From the NCBI RefSeq assembly GCF_900604485.1, contig NZ_UWOP01000001.1:2122501-2186500 (forward strand): DNA of 64,000 nt, read 5' to 3'. The notes below the pieces were generated by a model that ran no database searches, was not told the DNA's origin, and was given only the letters and a program-made list of their open reading frames with translations. The first letter of the stretch is position 1. Every line of letters starts with the position of its first letter. This document shows positions 19,611 through 28,219 of this stretch, piece by piece. A program made the position numbers and the translations under genes. This DNA is from Enterococcus mediterraneensis. Its GTDB lineage: Bacteria > Bacillota > Bacilli > Lactobacillales > Enterococcaceae.

Positions 19611-20099
19611 ATGAACACAATTAATGCATTGAAGAAGATCAAAAAACAACTTCATGAATCGGGATTTAAGCTCACACCGCAGCGGGAAGCTACGTTACAG
19701 GTACTTTTGGAAAATGAAAAAGATCATCTTTCCGCAGAAGAGATTTTCTTTTTTGTTAAACGAAAAAGTCCTGAGATCGGTTTGGCCACCGTTTATCGCA
19801 CATTAGAGATCTTAACTGAGATCAACGTCCTTGATAAAGTCAGCTTCAATGATGGAGTTGCCCGTTATGACTTGAGAAAAGAAGGAGCAAAACACTTCCA
19901 TCATCATCTATTATGTCTTGAATGCGGCAATATCGAAGAAATCGAAGAAGATTTGTTGGGAGCAGTTGAGGAAATCGTAGAAAGCAATTATCATTTCTTG
20001 GTAAAAGACCATCGATTGACATTTCACGGAATCTGTCAAAATTGTCAAAAGAAGGCACTTGCTGAGCAAAATGCAGTGACCCAACAAACCAATAATTGA
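19611..20099 (+). CDS. fur: Ferric uptake regulator Fur
   Basis: Fur is the Fe(II)-dependent repressor of iron uptake genes. The 162-residue protein follows B. subtilis Fur closely: GFKLTPQREATLQVLLENE, then AEEIFFFVKRKSPEIGLATVYRTLE in the winged helix, HFHHHLLCLECG for metal binding, and a C-terminal CQNCQKK that completes the structural zinc site with CLECG. PerR or Zur are less likely because of RTLEILTEINVLDKVSFNDGVARYDLR. A near-perfect Per-box precedes it. Its likely targets include the divergent siderophore transporter at 53-57 kb. Confidence 0.95.
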   Translation: MNTINALKKIKKQLHESGFKLTPQREATLQVLLENEKDHLSAEEIFFFVKRKSPEIGLATVYRTLEILTEINVLDKVSFNDGVARYDLRKEGAKHFHHHLLCLECGNIEEIEEDLLGAVEEIVESNYHFLVKDHRLTFHGICQNCQKKALAEQNAVTQQTNN

Positions 20100-20103
20100 T
20101 CAA

Positions 20104-20191
20104 GAGTCTGGCATCGTGAGCAGGCAGTGCTTCTCCATGAGAAAGCGTCTGTTCACTGAGGCGAGACTTTTTATTTGGATATTTTTCTGTC
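20104..20191. repeat. Possible decayed copy of the multi-arm hairpin element
   Basis: TTTGGATATTTTTCTGTC (20174-20191) is identical to 31470-31487, and the left edge GAGTCTGGCAT resembles the left edge of the 31371-31506 element. The right-hand terminal arm is missing. Confidence 0.4.
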
Positions 20192-20243
20192 CTAAAAGCC
20201 GGTTATTTGTTATGATAGTACAGTCGAAAGTCGAGGGTTGATA

Positions 20244-21134
20244 ATGAAAGAACAAGTGATTGATTATATTCATTATTTGACGATTGAGCGGGGATTGTCC
20301 CTCAATACGAGAAAAAGTTATGAGCGGGATCTGTCGCAGTATCTGCAATTTTTGGAAAAAGCCCAGATAACTGATTGGAACCAGATCGACCGTTTTTTGA
20401 TTTTGAATTTTTTACAAGAATTAAAAGAAGCTCAGAAATCACCAGCGACGATCTCACGAATGGTGACCAGCTTACGCCGTTTCCATCAATTTTTAAGACA
20501 AGAACGGTATACTGACCATGATCCGATGCAGCATATTGATTCTCCTAAGAAAGTGCAAAAGCTGCCGGACACGTTGAGTTTGGAAGAAGTTGAAAAATTG
20601 ATTGCAACTCCTGATACCAGAGATGTGTTGGGTATTCGGGATCGTGCGATTTTAGAAGTTCTCTATGCTACCGGTCTGCGGGTAAGTGAACTGATTGGTC
20701 TGAAATTGAATGATCTGCATTTAGGGATGGGATTGTTACAGACCTTAGGAAAAGGCGACAAAGAACGGATCGTGCCGCTGGGAGATTATGCGATCCAGTG
20801 GATACAGCGCTATTTGGATGAAGCACGTCCTTATTTGACTAGAAAACATCCAGAAGAAGCTCATCTATTCGTTAACAGTCATGGCACCGGATTATCTCGC
20901 CAAGGAATTTGGAAAAATCTTAAAGGAATCGTGCGGGATGCAGGGATCACAAAAACGGTCACGCCCCACACATTGCGGCATAGTTTTGCCACACATTTGC
21001 TGGAAAACGGCGCGGATCTGCGAACTGTCCAAGAACTTTTAGGGCATGCGGATATTTCAACCACGCAGATCTATACCCATATTACGAAAAAACGCATGAC
21101 CGATGTGTATAAACAACACTTCCCTCGGGCATAA
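20244..21134 (+). CDS. xerD: Site-specific tyrosine recombinase XerD
   Basis: XerD resolves chromosome dimers at dif together with its partner recombinase. The length is 296 residues. The N-terminal SAM-like domain (about 1-90) begins DYIHYLTIERGLSLNTRKSY. The catalytic domain has YATGLRVSELIGL (first Arg), TPHTLRHSFATHLLENGAD (His and second Arg), LLGHADISTTQIYTHI (His/Trp position and the Tyr nucleophile). ATG 20244 with upstream GAGGG is preferred over TTG 20238. It heads an operon-like run with scpA, scpB and rluB. Confidence 0.95.
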   Translation: MKEQVIDYIHYLTIERGLSLNTRKSYERDLSQYLQFLEKAQITDWNQIDRFLILNFLQELKEAQKSPATISRMVTSLRRFHQFLRQERYTDHDPMQHIDSPKKVQKLPDTLSLEEVEKLIATPDTRDVLGIRDRAILEVLYATGLRVSELIGLKLNDLHLGMGLLQTLGKGDKERIVPLGDYAIQWIQRYLDEARPYLTRKHPEEAHLFVNSHGTGLSRQGIWKNLKGIVRDAGITKTVTPHTLRHSFATHLLENGADLRTVQELLGHADISTTQIYTHITKKRMTDVYKQHFPRA

Positions 21135-21148
21135 GAAAAGGTGATAAG

Positions 21149-21904
21149 GTGCAGGAAATAAAAATCAAATTAGATGTGTTTGAAGGGCCGCTGGATCTTT
21201 TATTGCACTTGATACAAAAACTGGAATTGGACATCTACGATATACCTATTGCGGCGATCACAGATCAGTATATGGGGTATATCCATGCCATGAAAACGTT
21301 GGAACTGGAAGTGGCGGGAGAATATCTAGTGATGGCGGCCAGCCTGATGGCGATAAAATCGCAAATGCTGCTGCCAAAACAAGAGCTGGAACCGATCGAT
21401 GAAGAGTATGAGGAAGACCCTCGTGATGCTTTGGTGGCGCAATTATTAGAATACCGCAAGTATAAATACGCCGCAGAACGCCTATCGGAAAAAGCCGCGG
21501 AGCGCAGTCAATATTTTACAAAAGAACCGATGGACGTGGACGAATTCAAAGAATCTTCTACCGTGCTGCAAAAAGATCAGTTGAACACTATTGATCTGTT
21601 TCTCGCTTTTCATCAGATGCTGGAAAAGCGCAAAAAGCGTAAGGTATTGGAAACTACCATCACTGCTGATGAGAACACCATCGAAGAAAAAATGAACGAG
21701 ATCGAAGACGTGATGAAACAATTGTCTTCTAAAAAAGGTCGTTCTTTTGATTCTTTTTTTGTCACTTACAGCAAATCAGAAGTCGTAACGACTTTTATGG
21801 CATTATTGGAATTGATGAAAAAAGGCCGTATCCGCGTCGAACAGGAAAACAATTATTCAGAAATCATGCTTTATGCAACAGGAGAAAGTCAGAATGAAAC
21901 TTAG
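21149..21904 (+). CDS. scpA: Segregation and condensation protein A (kleisin)
   Basis: ScpA is the kleisin that links the Smc heads in the bacterial condensin. The 251-residue protein has the family start FEGPLDLLLHLIQKLELDIYDIPI, then GEYLVMAASLMAIKSQMLLP (Smc neck-binding helices) and a C-terminal winged helix near 195-240 with VTTFMALLELMKKGRIRVEQ. Translation starts at GTG 21149 after AAAGGTGAT. It overlaps scpB by 11 bases. Confidence 0.96.
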   Translation: MQEIKIKLDVFEGPLDLLLHLIQKLELDIYDIPIAAITDQYMGYIHAMKTLELEVAGEYLVMAASLMAIKSQMLLPKQELEPIDEEYEEDPRDALVAQLLEYRKYKYAAERLSEKAAERSQYFTKEPMDVDEFKESSTVLQKDQLNTIDLFLAFHQMLEKRKKRKVLETTITADENTIEEKMNEIEDVMKQLSSKKGRSFDSFFVTYSKSEVVTTFMALLELMKKGRIRVEQENNYSEIMLYATGESQNET

Positions 21905-22553
21905 TGAATTAGAAGCGCTGCTTTTTGTCGTAGGTGATGAAGGGATCACGTTAGAAGAATTGAGTTATTTGCTGGAAAGTGAGACAGCAGTCGTTTATGA
22001 ATGGCTGCAAGTTTTGCAGCAAAACTACCAAGAAAATGAATTATCCGCTTTGCATATCTTGGAAGTAGGCAATCATTTTGTCTTGACCACGAAAAAGAAA
22101 TTTGCGCCGTTACTAAAAAAATATGCTCGTTCACCTATCGCCAATACGCTTTCTCAGGCGGCTTTAGAAACATTGTCGATCATTGCTTATAAACAGCCGA
22201 TCACACGAGTAGAAGTCGATGAGATCCGCGGAGTCCAGTCTGCCGGTTCCGTTCAAAAATTAGCTGCCAGACAATTGATCGAAGAAAAAGGCCGCGTGGA
22301 AGGACCGGGACGGGCGATCTTATATGGAACCACTGATTATTTTATGGATTATTTTGGATTGAAAACATTGGAAGAACTTCCCGATATCCATTTGCTGGAA
22401 GAAGAATCTGAAGATGTACCGACTGATCTGTTCTTTGATCGTTACCAAGAACAAGAAAACGCGCGACTTACAGAATCAAAATCAGAAAAAAATGATAAAA
22501 CCGGCGATTCGGATGGCGCAACTTGGCCATTTGCCGAAGAAGGAGAAAACTAA
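21894..22553 (+). CDS. scpB: Segregation and condensation protein B
   Basis: ScpB forms a dimer with tandem winged helices and binds ScpA in the Smc complex. The 219-residue sequence starts MKLSELEALLFVVGDEGITLEEL and includes LSQAALETLSIIAYKQPITRVEVDEIRG and YGTTDYFMDYFGLKTLEELP. ATG 21894 lies nine bases after AGGAG inside the scpA end. The stop TAA shares its last base with the ATG of rluB (TAATG). The tail after about 180 is acidic and probably unstructured. Confidence 0.96.
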   Translation: MKLSELEALLFVVGDEGITLEELSYLLESETAVVYEWLQVLQQNYQENELSALHILEVGNHFVLTTKKKFAPLLKKYARSPIANTLSQAALETLSIIAYKQPITRVEVDEIRGVQSAGSVQKLAARQLIEEKGRVEGPGRAILYGTTDYFMDYFGLKTLEELPDIHLLEEESEDVPTDLFFDRYQEQENARLTESKSEKNDKTGDSDGATWPFAEEGEN

Positions 22554-23272
22554 TGGAACGTTTGCAAAAAGTGATTGCCCATGCCGGCATTGCTTCCAGA
22601 AGAAAAGCTGAACAATTGATCACCGAAGGCCGCGTCAAAGTCAACGGTGAAGTAGTACGAGAATTAGGCGTCAAGGTCCAACGACAAGATGTGATCGAAG
22701 TGGACAATGTTCCTATTTATCAGGAAGAACCTGTCTATTTTATGTTTTACAAACCGCGAGGAGTCATTTCAGCAGTCTCTGACGATAAAGGTCGTAAAGT
22801 AGTAGTGGACTATCTGCAGGATGTAACAGAACGGATCTATCCGGTAGGACGCTTGGATTACGATACTTCAGGACTGCTATTATTGACCAACGATGGTGAT
22901 TTTTCACAAAAACTGACCCATCCGAAGCATGAAGTAGATAAAGTCTACGTAGCGAAAGTCAAAGGGGTCGCTGAAAAAAGACAGTTAGCACCATTGGCTC
23001 GCGGCGTGAGGATCGAAGGAAAGAAGACCGCGCCAGCCCGTTTTGAGATTCTTTCGACAGATACGAAAACGGAAACCAGTATCGTCCAGTTGACGATCCA
23101 TGAAGGACGCAATCACCAAGTCAAAAATATGTTGATGGCTGTTGGCTATCCTGTACAAAAATTAAAACGGGAAAAATATGGAGAGCTTACGCTGGGCAAT
23201 CTGCGTCCTGGTGAATATCGGGAGCTTTCAAAAAAAGAAGTCACTTCTTTATTGAACGCCGCACGTGCTTAA
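22553..23272 (+). CDS. rluB: 23S rRNA pseudouridine synthase RluB
   Basis: The enzyme isomerises uridine in helix 89 of 23S rRNA. It has an S4 RNA-binding domain (about 1-48, with RLQKVIAHAGIASRRKAEQ and VKVNGEVV) and the RsuA/RluB catalytic domain with PVGRLDYDTSGLLLLTNDG, where Asp102 is the nucleophile, and IHEGRNHQVKNML. The length is 239 residues. RluB rather than RluE or RluF is inferred from linkage to scpAB, which is common in Firmicutes. Confidence 0.93.
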   Translation: MERLQKVIAHAGIASRRKAEQLITEGRVKVNGEVVRELGVKVQRQDVIEVDNVPIYQEEPVYFMFYKPRGVISAVSDDKGRKVVVDYLQDVTERIYPVGRLDYDTSGLLLLTNDGDFSQKLTHPKHEVDKVYVAKVKGVAEKRQLAPLARGVRIEGKKTAPARFEILSTDTKTETSIVQLTIHEGRNHQVKNMLMAVGYPVQKLKREKYGELTLGNLRPGEYRELSKKEVTSLLNAARA

Positions 23273-23349
23273 AAAAGGTACGTAAGATAAATTAATTGTC
23301 AATCAATCTTTTTTGTGTATAATGAAAGATGTAAAAAAAATATATAAGG

Positions 23350-23470
23350 TTCGTCTTCAGGGGCAGGGTGTAATTCCCGACCGGTGGTTATAGTCCACGA
23401 CCCACTTCATTGAGGTGGCTGAATCGGTGAAATTCCGATACCGACAGTTAAAGTCTGGATAAAGAAGATA
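23350..23470 (+). promoter_or_regulatory. FMN riboswitch (RFN element) controlling ribU
   Basis: The aptamer shows the conserved TCTTCAGGGGCAGGGTG, ATTCCCGACCGGTGG, the arm CCCACTTCATTGAGGTGG, TGAATCGGTGAAATTCCG and ACCGACAGT blocks, closed by GATAAAGAAGA. It should bind FMN and reduce ribU expression. Confidence 0.97.
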
Positions 23471-23507
23471 GGGCTTATTTGAATTGGTGCAAAACGATCA
23501 AATAACT

Positions 23508-23547
23508 CTAACTCTATTTTTCCCTGTGAAAAATGGAGTTTTTTTGT
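23508..23547 (+). terminator. Expression-platform terminator of the FMN riboswitch
   Basis: AACTCTATTTTTC pairs with GAAAAATGGAGTT around CCTGT and is followed by seven T residues. It lies between the aptamer and ribU. Confidence 0.9.
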
Positions 23548-23606
23548 TTGCTGCACTGATTTGAAAAGGTTCGTTTGAAGATGTTTCCTAAACTAGGAGG
23601 ATTTCA

Positions 23607-24215
23607 ATGAAAAACAGTAAGGTACAAAAAATGGTAGCGATCGCGATGTTTGCGGCAATGGGTTTGATTTTGCAATATGTGGCATTTCCAGTCATTCCGG
23701 CGTTCAGTTTTATGAAAGTCGACTTCAGTGATATTCCAGTAATGCTGAGTATGTTCTTATTCGGACCGCTATCTGGGATCATTACAGCGTTTATCCGTTC
23801 TGCGTTGCATTTGCTGACGACTGGACTGGAACCTAGCAACATGGTGGGGGATGCAGCAAGCTTCTTGTCTTCTGTGATCTTTACATTGCCAATGTATTAT
23901 TTCTTTAAAGATCATGAAACCAAACGCAACAAAGCATTCGGGATCATTACCGGTATCTTGGCTTTGACTGTCTTTATGAGCATCGCTAACTACTTTGTGA
24001 TCACACCGCTTTATCTGAAATTTTTTGGTGTGACAGCAGGTGAATTCTTAGGTGTATCTTTAGCAAAATACATTGCGATCGGTGTTGTTCCTTTCAACTT
24101 GATCAAAGGAGCCATCGTCAGCGCAGTATTTCTAGTCTTACATGCGAAACTTTTGCCTTGGTTGAGCCGCAAGCAAAAACAAACACGGATCAATTCAACT
24201 ATGACTAAAAGCTGA
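23607..24215 (+). CDS. ribU: Riboflavin ECF transporter substrate-binding subunit RibU
   Basis: RibU is the riboflavin-specific membrane S-component that works with a shared ECF energising module, which is not encoded in this window. The 202-residue protein has six hydrophobic segments and the typical VKVDFSDIPVMLSMFLFGPLSG-like region near residue 45, then GDAASFLSS and YIAIGVVPFNLIKGAIVS. The upstream FMN riboswitch supports the substrate call. The C-terminus is basic. It ends in a strong terminator. Confidence 0.95.
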   Translation: MKNSKVQKMVAIAMFAAMGLILQYVAFPVIPAFSFMKVDFSDIPVMLSMFLFGPLSGIITAFIRSALHLLTTGLEPSNMVGDAASFLSSVIFTLPMYYFFKDHETKRNKAFGIITGILALTVFMSIANYFVITPLYLKFFGVTAGEFLGVSLAKYIAIGVVPFNLIKGAIVSAVFLVLHAKLLPWLSRKQKQTRINSTMTKS

Positions 24216-24299
24216 TAAAGAGCCATCATTTAAGCGGTCTGTTCGATCAACAGTTGCTTTTTCAGAGTCAGCAGTGATCGTCAATGACCTCATTATTAT

Positions 24300-24351
24300 A
24301 AAAAGACCGACACCAAAAACGCAGTACGTGTTTTGGTGTCGGTCTTTTTTA
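24300..24351 (+). terminator. Terminator of ribU
   Basis: AAAAGACCGACACCAAAAC pairs with GTTTTGGTGTCGGTCTTTT, and the T-run is part of the stem, so it may be bidirectional. Confidence 0.93.
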
Positions 24352-24761
24352 TTTAACCCTCAAAAAATAAAATATCAAATCAATGTTATTTTTCTATGAA
24401 AAAAAATACAGGATAGGGGAGATTGTTGATAGGCAGAAAGCGGAAACAACCCGTTTATACGATTTGTTGTATAAAAATCGAATTTGGTATGTACAAAGCC
24501 AAATATTTCACATTCAAAAGCTGGTATTTTTCGTTTTACAGATTAAATGAAAGCGTTACAATTTTGATGAAAGCAGGAATTTGTAAAAAATACTGCTGAT
24601 AATAGGTAAAGCATATAAAAATCGTTGCATTTATACATAAATTGTCATTCGGAGATTTTGAGTTGTTTTTTTCTTTTTGGTTTTCAGATCATCTCCAATT
24701 TGATAAAATAACTTTGCATGCGATTTTTGTGTGTCAAAAAAATACAGAGAGGAAGAGAAAG
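24352..24761 (+). other. Long leader/intergenic region before the YfcC carrier
   Basis: This AT-rich stretch holds no gene I can support. It contains a cre-like site (24548-24561), an 11-base direct repeat TATAAAAATCG (24470-24480 and 24614-24624), and an imperfect dyad TTTATAC / TGTATAAA near 24453-24474. No convincing -35/-10 pair could be assigned. Confidence 0.6.
24548..24561 (+). promoter_or_regulatory. Candidate catabolite-responsive element (cre)
   Basis: TGAAAGCGTTACAA matches the CcpA consensus TGWAARCGYTWNCW at 13 of 14 positions. It lies about 200 bases before the YfcC carrier gene. Confidence 0.55.
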
Positions 24762-26282
24762 ATGGAAAATACGAAGAAAAAGTTTCAAATGCCTTCCGCG
24801 TATACGGTCTTATTCATTATCATTGCAGTTATCGCGGTATTTACTTGGTTCATTCCAGCTGGGCACTACAGTGTAGATGATGCAGGCAACATTATCGCTG
24901 GCTCTTACGAACAAGTAGAATCTAATCCACAAGGGATCTATGATATTTTGATGGCACCAGTCAATGGTATGCTGGGGGTAGATGCTGGAGAATACACCAA
25001 AGCGACTCCTGCGGCTATTCAAGTTTCATTCTTTATTTTGATCGTTGGCGGATTTTTGGGGATCATCAATAAAACTGGCGCTTTGGATGCCGGGATCGCC
25101 ACTGTCGTAAAACGATTCAAAGGCAAAGAAAAAATGCTGATTCCTGTTTTGATGATTTTGTTCGCGTTAGGCGGATCAACTTATGGGATGGCGGAAGAAA
25201 CGATTCCGTTTTATGCTTTATTAATCCCAGTAATGATGGCGATCGGTCTTGATACGGTAGTCGCTGTGGCGATCGTATTAGTCGGCTCGCAAGTAGGATG
25301 TTTGGCTTCAACAGTGAACCCGTTCGCAACAGGGGTAGCTTCTGATGCAGTAGGGATCTCAATGGGTGAAGGGATCGGATTACGTTTTATCATGTTTGTT
25401 GTTTTAGTAGCGATCTCTATCGTATATGTTTATCGTTACGCCTCGAAGATCGAAAAAGATCCGACCAAATCGCTTGTTTACGATCGACGTCAAGAAGATA
25501 TCAAACACTTTGATATCGAAGCGATCGCTAATCAAGAAACGATGACTAAAAAACAAAGAAATGTAATGATTTTGTTCTTCATCACATTTATTTTGATGAT
25601 CATCAGCTTGATTCCTTGGACAATGTTGAATGACCACTTCACATTCTTTGAAAACCTAACAAGCTGGATCACCGGTTTACCTGTGATCGGAATGGTTTTA
25701 GGGAAGGACATGCTGCCATTTGGTGATTGGTATTTCCCAGAAATCACTATGCTGTTCTTATTGATGGCGATCTTAACAGCTGTCATTTACGGTATGAAAG
25801 AGTCAACGTTCATTTCTGAATTTATGGCTGGAGCATCTGATTTGCTTGGCGTTGCCATCGTCGTAGCGGTAGCACGTGGTATCCAAGTAATCATGAACCA
25901 AGGCTTGATCACTGATACGATCCTTCATTGGGGCGAACAAGGGTTGAGCGGATTGAACTCAGGCGTATTCATCGTCTTGACATTCATCTTCTACATCCCA
26001 ATGTCATTCTTGATCCCATCTACTTCTGGATTAGCGTCAGCTACTATGGGGATCATGGGACCAATGGGCGAATTTGCCGGCGTAGGCAGAGACTTGGTCA
26101 TCACAGCTTACCAATCCGCATCTGGATTAGTAAACTTGATCACACCAACTTCTGCTATCGTAATGGGTGCTTTGGCGATCGCTCGCTTTGATATCGGAAC
26201 ATGGTTCAAGTTCATGGGTAAACTGATCGCGATCTTGTTCGTGGCGATCTGTGTAATATTGGCGGTTGCAGCGCTGCTGTGA
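24762..26282 (+). CDS. YfcC-family basic amino acid/dicarboxylate carrier (ArcD-like)
   Basis: This 506-residue integral membrane protein has 11-13 hydrophobic segments and the YfcC/C4-dicarboxylate anaerobic carrier pattern, with FTWFIPAGHYS near the N-terminus, GGSTYGMAEETIPFYALLIP, GCLASTVNPFATGVAS and PSTSGLASATMGIMGP. In streptococci, family members encoded next to an M20 peptidase act as arginine/ornithine exchangers (arcD-arcT); the substrate here is not established. The frame is open 40 codons upstream, but ATG 24762 has GAGGAAG at the right distance. An M20 dipeptidase gene follows. Confidence 0.85.
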   Translation: MENTKKKFQMPSAYTVLFIIIAVIAVFTWFIPAGHYSVDDAGNIIAGSYEQVESNPQGIYDILMAPVNGMLGVDAGEYTKATPAAIQVSFFILIVGGFLGIINKTGALDAGIATVVKRFKGKEKMLIPVLMILFALGGSTYGMAEETIPFYALLIPVMMAIGLDTVVAVAIVLVGSQVGCLASTVNPFATGVASDAVGISMGEGIGLRFIMFVVLVAISIVYVYRYASKIEKDPTKSLVYDRRQEDIKHFDIEAIANQETMTKKQRNVMILFFITFILMIISLIPWTMLNDHFTFFENLTSWITGLPVIGMVLGKDMLPFGDWYFPEITMLFLLMAILTAVIYGMKESTFISEFMAGASDLLGVAIVVAVARGIQVIMNQGLITDTILHWGEQGLSGLNSGVFIVLTFIFYIPMSFLIPSTSGLASATMGIMGPMGEFAGVGRDLVITAYQSASGLVNLITPTSAIVMGALAIARFDIGTWFKFMGKLIAILFVAICVILAVAALL

Positions 26283-26362
26283 TTTTTCTGGACAATCAAA
26301 TAGAAGAAGTCTAACATGGAATCATACAGATGATCTGAAACTGCGCATTAGTTAGAGAGTTG

Positions 26363-26406
26363 GAGAAGATTTCGATTATCTGATCGAGATCTTCTCTTAT
26401 TTTATA
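26363..26406 (+). terminator. Hairpin between the carrier and dipeptidase genes
   Basis: GAGAAGATTTCGAT pairs with ATCGAGATCTTCTC around TATCTG, followed by TTATTTTA. It may reduce transcription into the dipeptidase gene. Confidence 0.65.
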
Positions 26407-26419
26407 GGAGGTAGGAAAG

Positions 26420-27760
26420 ATGAAACAATTTATTACAGAAGAACATCAAAATGCTGCTGTCAAAGCGTTGGAAGAACTGATCAAAGTTCCTTCTGTGCTT
26501 GACGAAGCAGATGCGGGAGCAGGACATCCTTTTGGTAAAAATGTTGTTGCCGCGTTAGACAAAGTAGTAGAAATCTGCGGAAGTCTTGGTTTTAAAACCT
26601 TCAGAGATCCTGACGGCTTTTACGCGTATGCTGAAGTAGGCGAAGGAGAAGAATTGTTTGGTGTTCTTTGCCACATGGATGTGGTACCGGCAGCAGATCA
26701 AAAGGGCTGGGAAACTGATCCTTTCACTCCAGAAATCAAAGACGGCATGATCATCGGTCGTGGTTCACAAGATGACAAAGGTCCTTCAATGGCGGCATTG
26801 TTTGCTGTCAAAGCATTGATGGATGCCGGTGTTGAATTCAATCAACGGATTCGTTTTATTTTTGGGTCAGACGAAGAAAATCTTTGGCGTTGTATCGAAA
26901 AATACAATGAAAAAGAAGAAGGAATCACTCGCGGGTTTGCACCAGACGCGGAATTCCCATTGATCTACGCGGAAAAAGGATTGCTGCAAGCCTACTTGAC
27001 AGGTCCTGGAACAGATAAATTTGCTGTTAAAGCCGGCGGTGCATTGAATGTTGTGCCTGATACCGCGCCTTACAGCGGAGCGAATGTTCAGGAAGTAAAA
27101 GAAAATCTGAAAAAATTCGGTTTTGATTTTGAAGAAAACGGCGAAGAGATCGTTGTACTTGGTAAAAGTATCCATGCTAAAGACGCGCCGGAAGGAACCA
27201 ATGCAGTGTCTCGCTTGGCGATGGCACTAGCACCGATCGCTGATTTTGCGCCCCTTGATTTTCTAGGCAATGTCGTTAAAGAAAACGCCACAGGAGAAAA
27301 CGTTGTTGGCAAAACGATGGACGAACAATCCGGAGAATTAACAATGAATATCGCCAGTCTTGAGATCACTCCTGAACAAACAAAGATCGGTATCGACATG
27401 CGGATCCCGGTTACTTTCAAAAAAGATGATCTGGTTGAAAAAATCAAAGAAAAAATCAAAGATTATGATTTGACTTATGAAGAATTTGATTTCTTAGATT
27501 CATTGTATGTACCAGTTGACAGCGAATTAGTCAAAACACTTTTAGGAACATATCGCGAAATAACCGGTGATATGACTGAACCAATGGTATCCGGTGGCGC
27601 GACATTTGCCCGCACGATGAACAATTGCGTAGCTTTCGGAGCGATGTTTACCGATACGCCTGACTTCATGCACCAAGCCAATGAACAATGGGAATTGGCC
27701 AGCATGTACAAGGTCATGACAATCTACGCTGAAGCGATCTATCGTTTATGCGGAAAATAA
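26420..27760 (+). CDS. M20-family (PepV/Sapep-like) metallodipeptidase
   Basis: This 446-residue cytosolic zinc or manganese peptidase probably cleaves dipeptides to free amino acids. The metal-binding residues appear in LCHMDVVPA (His), GRGSQDDKGPSMAAL (Asp bridging), FGSDEENLW (Glu-Glu) and FAPDAEFPLIYAEKG (Asp). The distal His is in the C-terminal DTPDFMHQANEQWE. Insertion of the lid domain between about 185 and 370 is as in PepV. It follows the YfcC carrier gene, as arcT follows arcD in streptococcal arginine deiminase loci, so it may supply the carrier's substrate. Confidence 0.9.
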   Translation: MKQFITEEHQNAAVKALEELIKVPSVLDEADAGAGHPFGKNVVAALDKVVEICGSLGFKTFRDPDGFYAYAEVGEGEELFGVLCHMDVVPAADQKGWETDPFTPEIKDGMIIGRGSQDDKGPSMAALFAVKALMDAGVEFNQRIRFIFGSDEENLWRCIEKYNEKEEGITRGFAPDAEFPLIYAEKGLLQAYLTGPGTDKFAVKAGGALNVVPDTAPYSGANVQEVKENLKKFGFDFEENGEEIVVLGKSIHAKDAPEGTNAVSRLAMALAPIADFAPLDFLGNVVKENATGENVVGKTMDEQSGELTMNIASLEITPEQTKIGIDMRIPVTFKKDDLVEKIKEKIKDYDLTYEEFDFLDSLYVPVDSELVKTLLGTYREITGDMTEPMVSGGATFARTMNNCVAFGAMFTDTPDFMHQANEQWELASMYKVMTIYAEAIYRLCGK

Positions 27761-27803
27761 GAAAAATCCTCCAAAACATTTGTTTTGGAGGATTTTTCTT
27801 ATT
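27761..27803 (+). terminator. Terminator of the dipeptidase gene
   Basis: GAAAAATCCTCCAAAACA pairs with TGTTTTGGAGGATTTTTC in a nearly perfect stem. Confidence 0.92.
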
Positions 27804-27965
27804 GAAAGAGTATTTAACTGATAGAAGTAGAAGCGCAAATAATTGAAGACTTCTGGAAACTGACATTTTAGAAAATCGTTGGCAGTCTAAACGATCAAAA
27901 AGAGCGTCAGGCTGTCTTAACCAGATCAGCGTTAACTCCTTTACTTTCAGAAAATGTGATCGCTG

Positions 27966-28190
27966 CTATTTATCCAGTTCCTCAAGCAAGATTGCGCGGA
28001 CGGGACATTTTTGATAAGCTTTGGTCACAGCGGCTTCTTCTGCCGGCTGAACAAATTGTTGATGAGCCTCTGGTTCTTGTTTGAATAAAACGATCCCTTC
28101 TTCGTCATATTCAAAAATATCAGGAGCATAAACGGCACATAATCCGCAAGCAATACAGCGTTCAGGAACGATTTTACATAATCGGGCCAT
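27966..28190 (-). CDS. fer: 4Fe-4S ferredoxin
   Basis: A 74-residue acidic electron carrier. Cys12, Cys15 and Cys18 in ERCIACGLCAVYAPD and the distal Cys61 in YQKCPVRAI would hold one 4Fe-4S cluster, as in B. subtilis Fer. As there, it is divergent from ypbB. Only 29 bases separate the two start codons, and its own ribosome site is weak (AGTGAG). The redox partner is not evident from this window. Confidence 0.95.
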   Translation of the reverse strand: MARLCKIVPERCIACGLCAVYAPDIFEYDEEGIVLFKQEPEAHQQFVQPAEEAAVTKAYQKCPVRAILLEELDK

Positions 28191-28219
28191 TATTACTCAC
28201 TCACTTTCTGGAGGTTTTT

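Noticed and set aside
20244-21134. Integrase of a mobile element
   Set aside because: The recombinase is a 296-residue XerD in its normal core neighbourhood with scpAB; no attachment sites or element genes are near.
24599-24640. ARG box in GCATTTATACATAA
   Set aside because: Spacing does not fit the TGNATWWWWATNCA consensus, so it was not called as a site.
24642-24761. Forty-codon extension of the YfcC carrier gene
   Set aside because: No ribosome site at the upstream start, composition is leader-like, and the family start fits ATG 24762.
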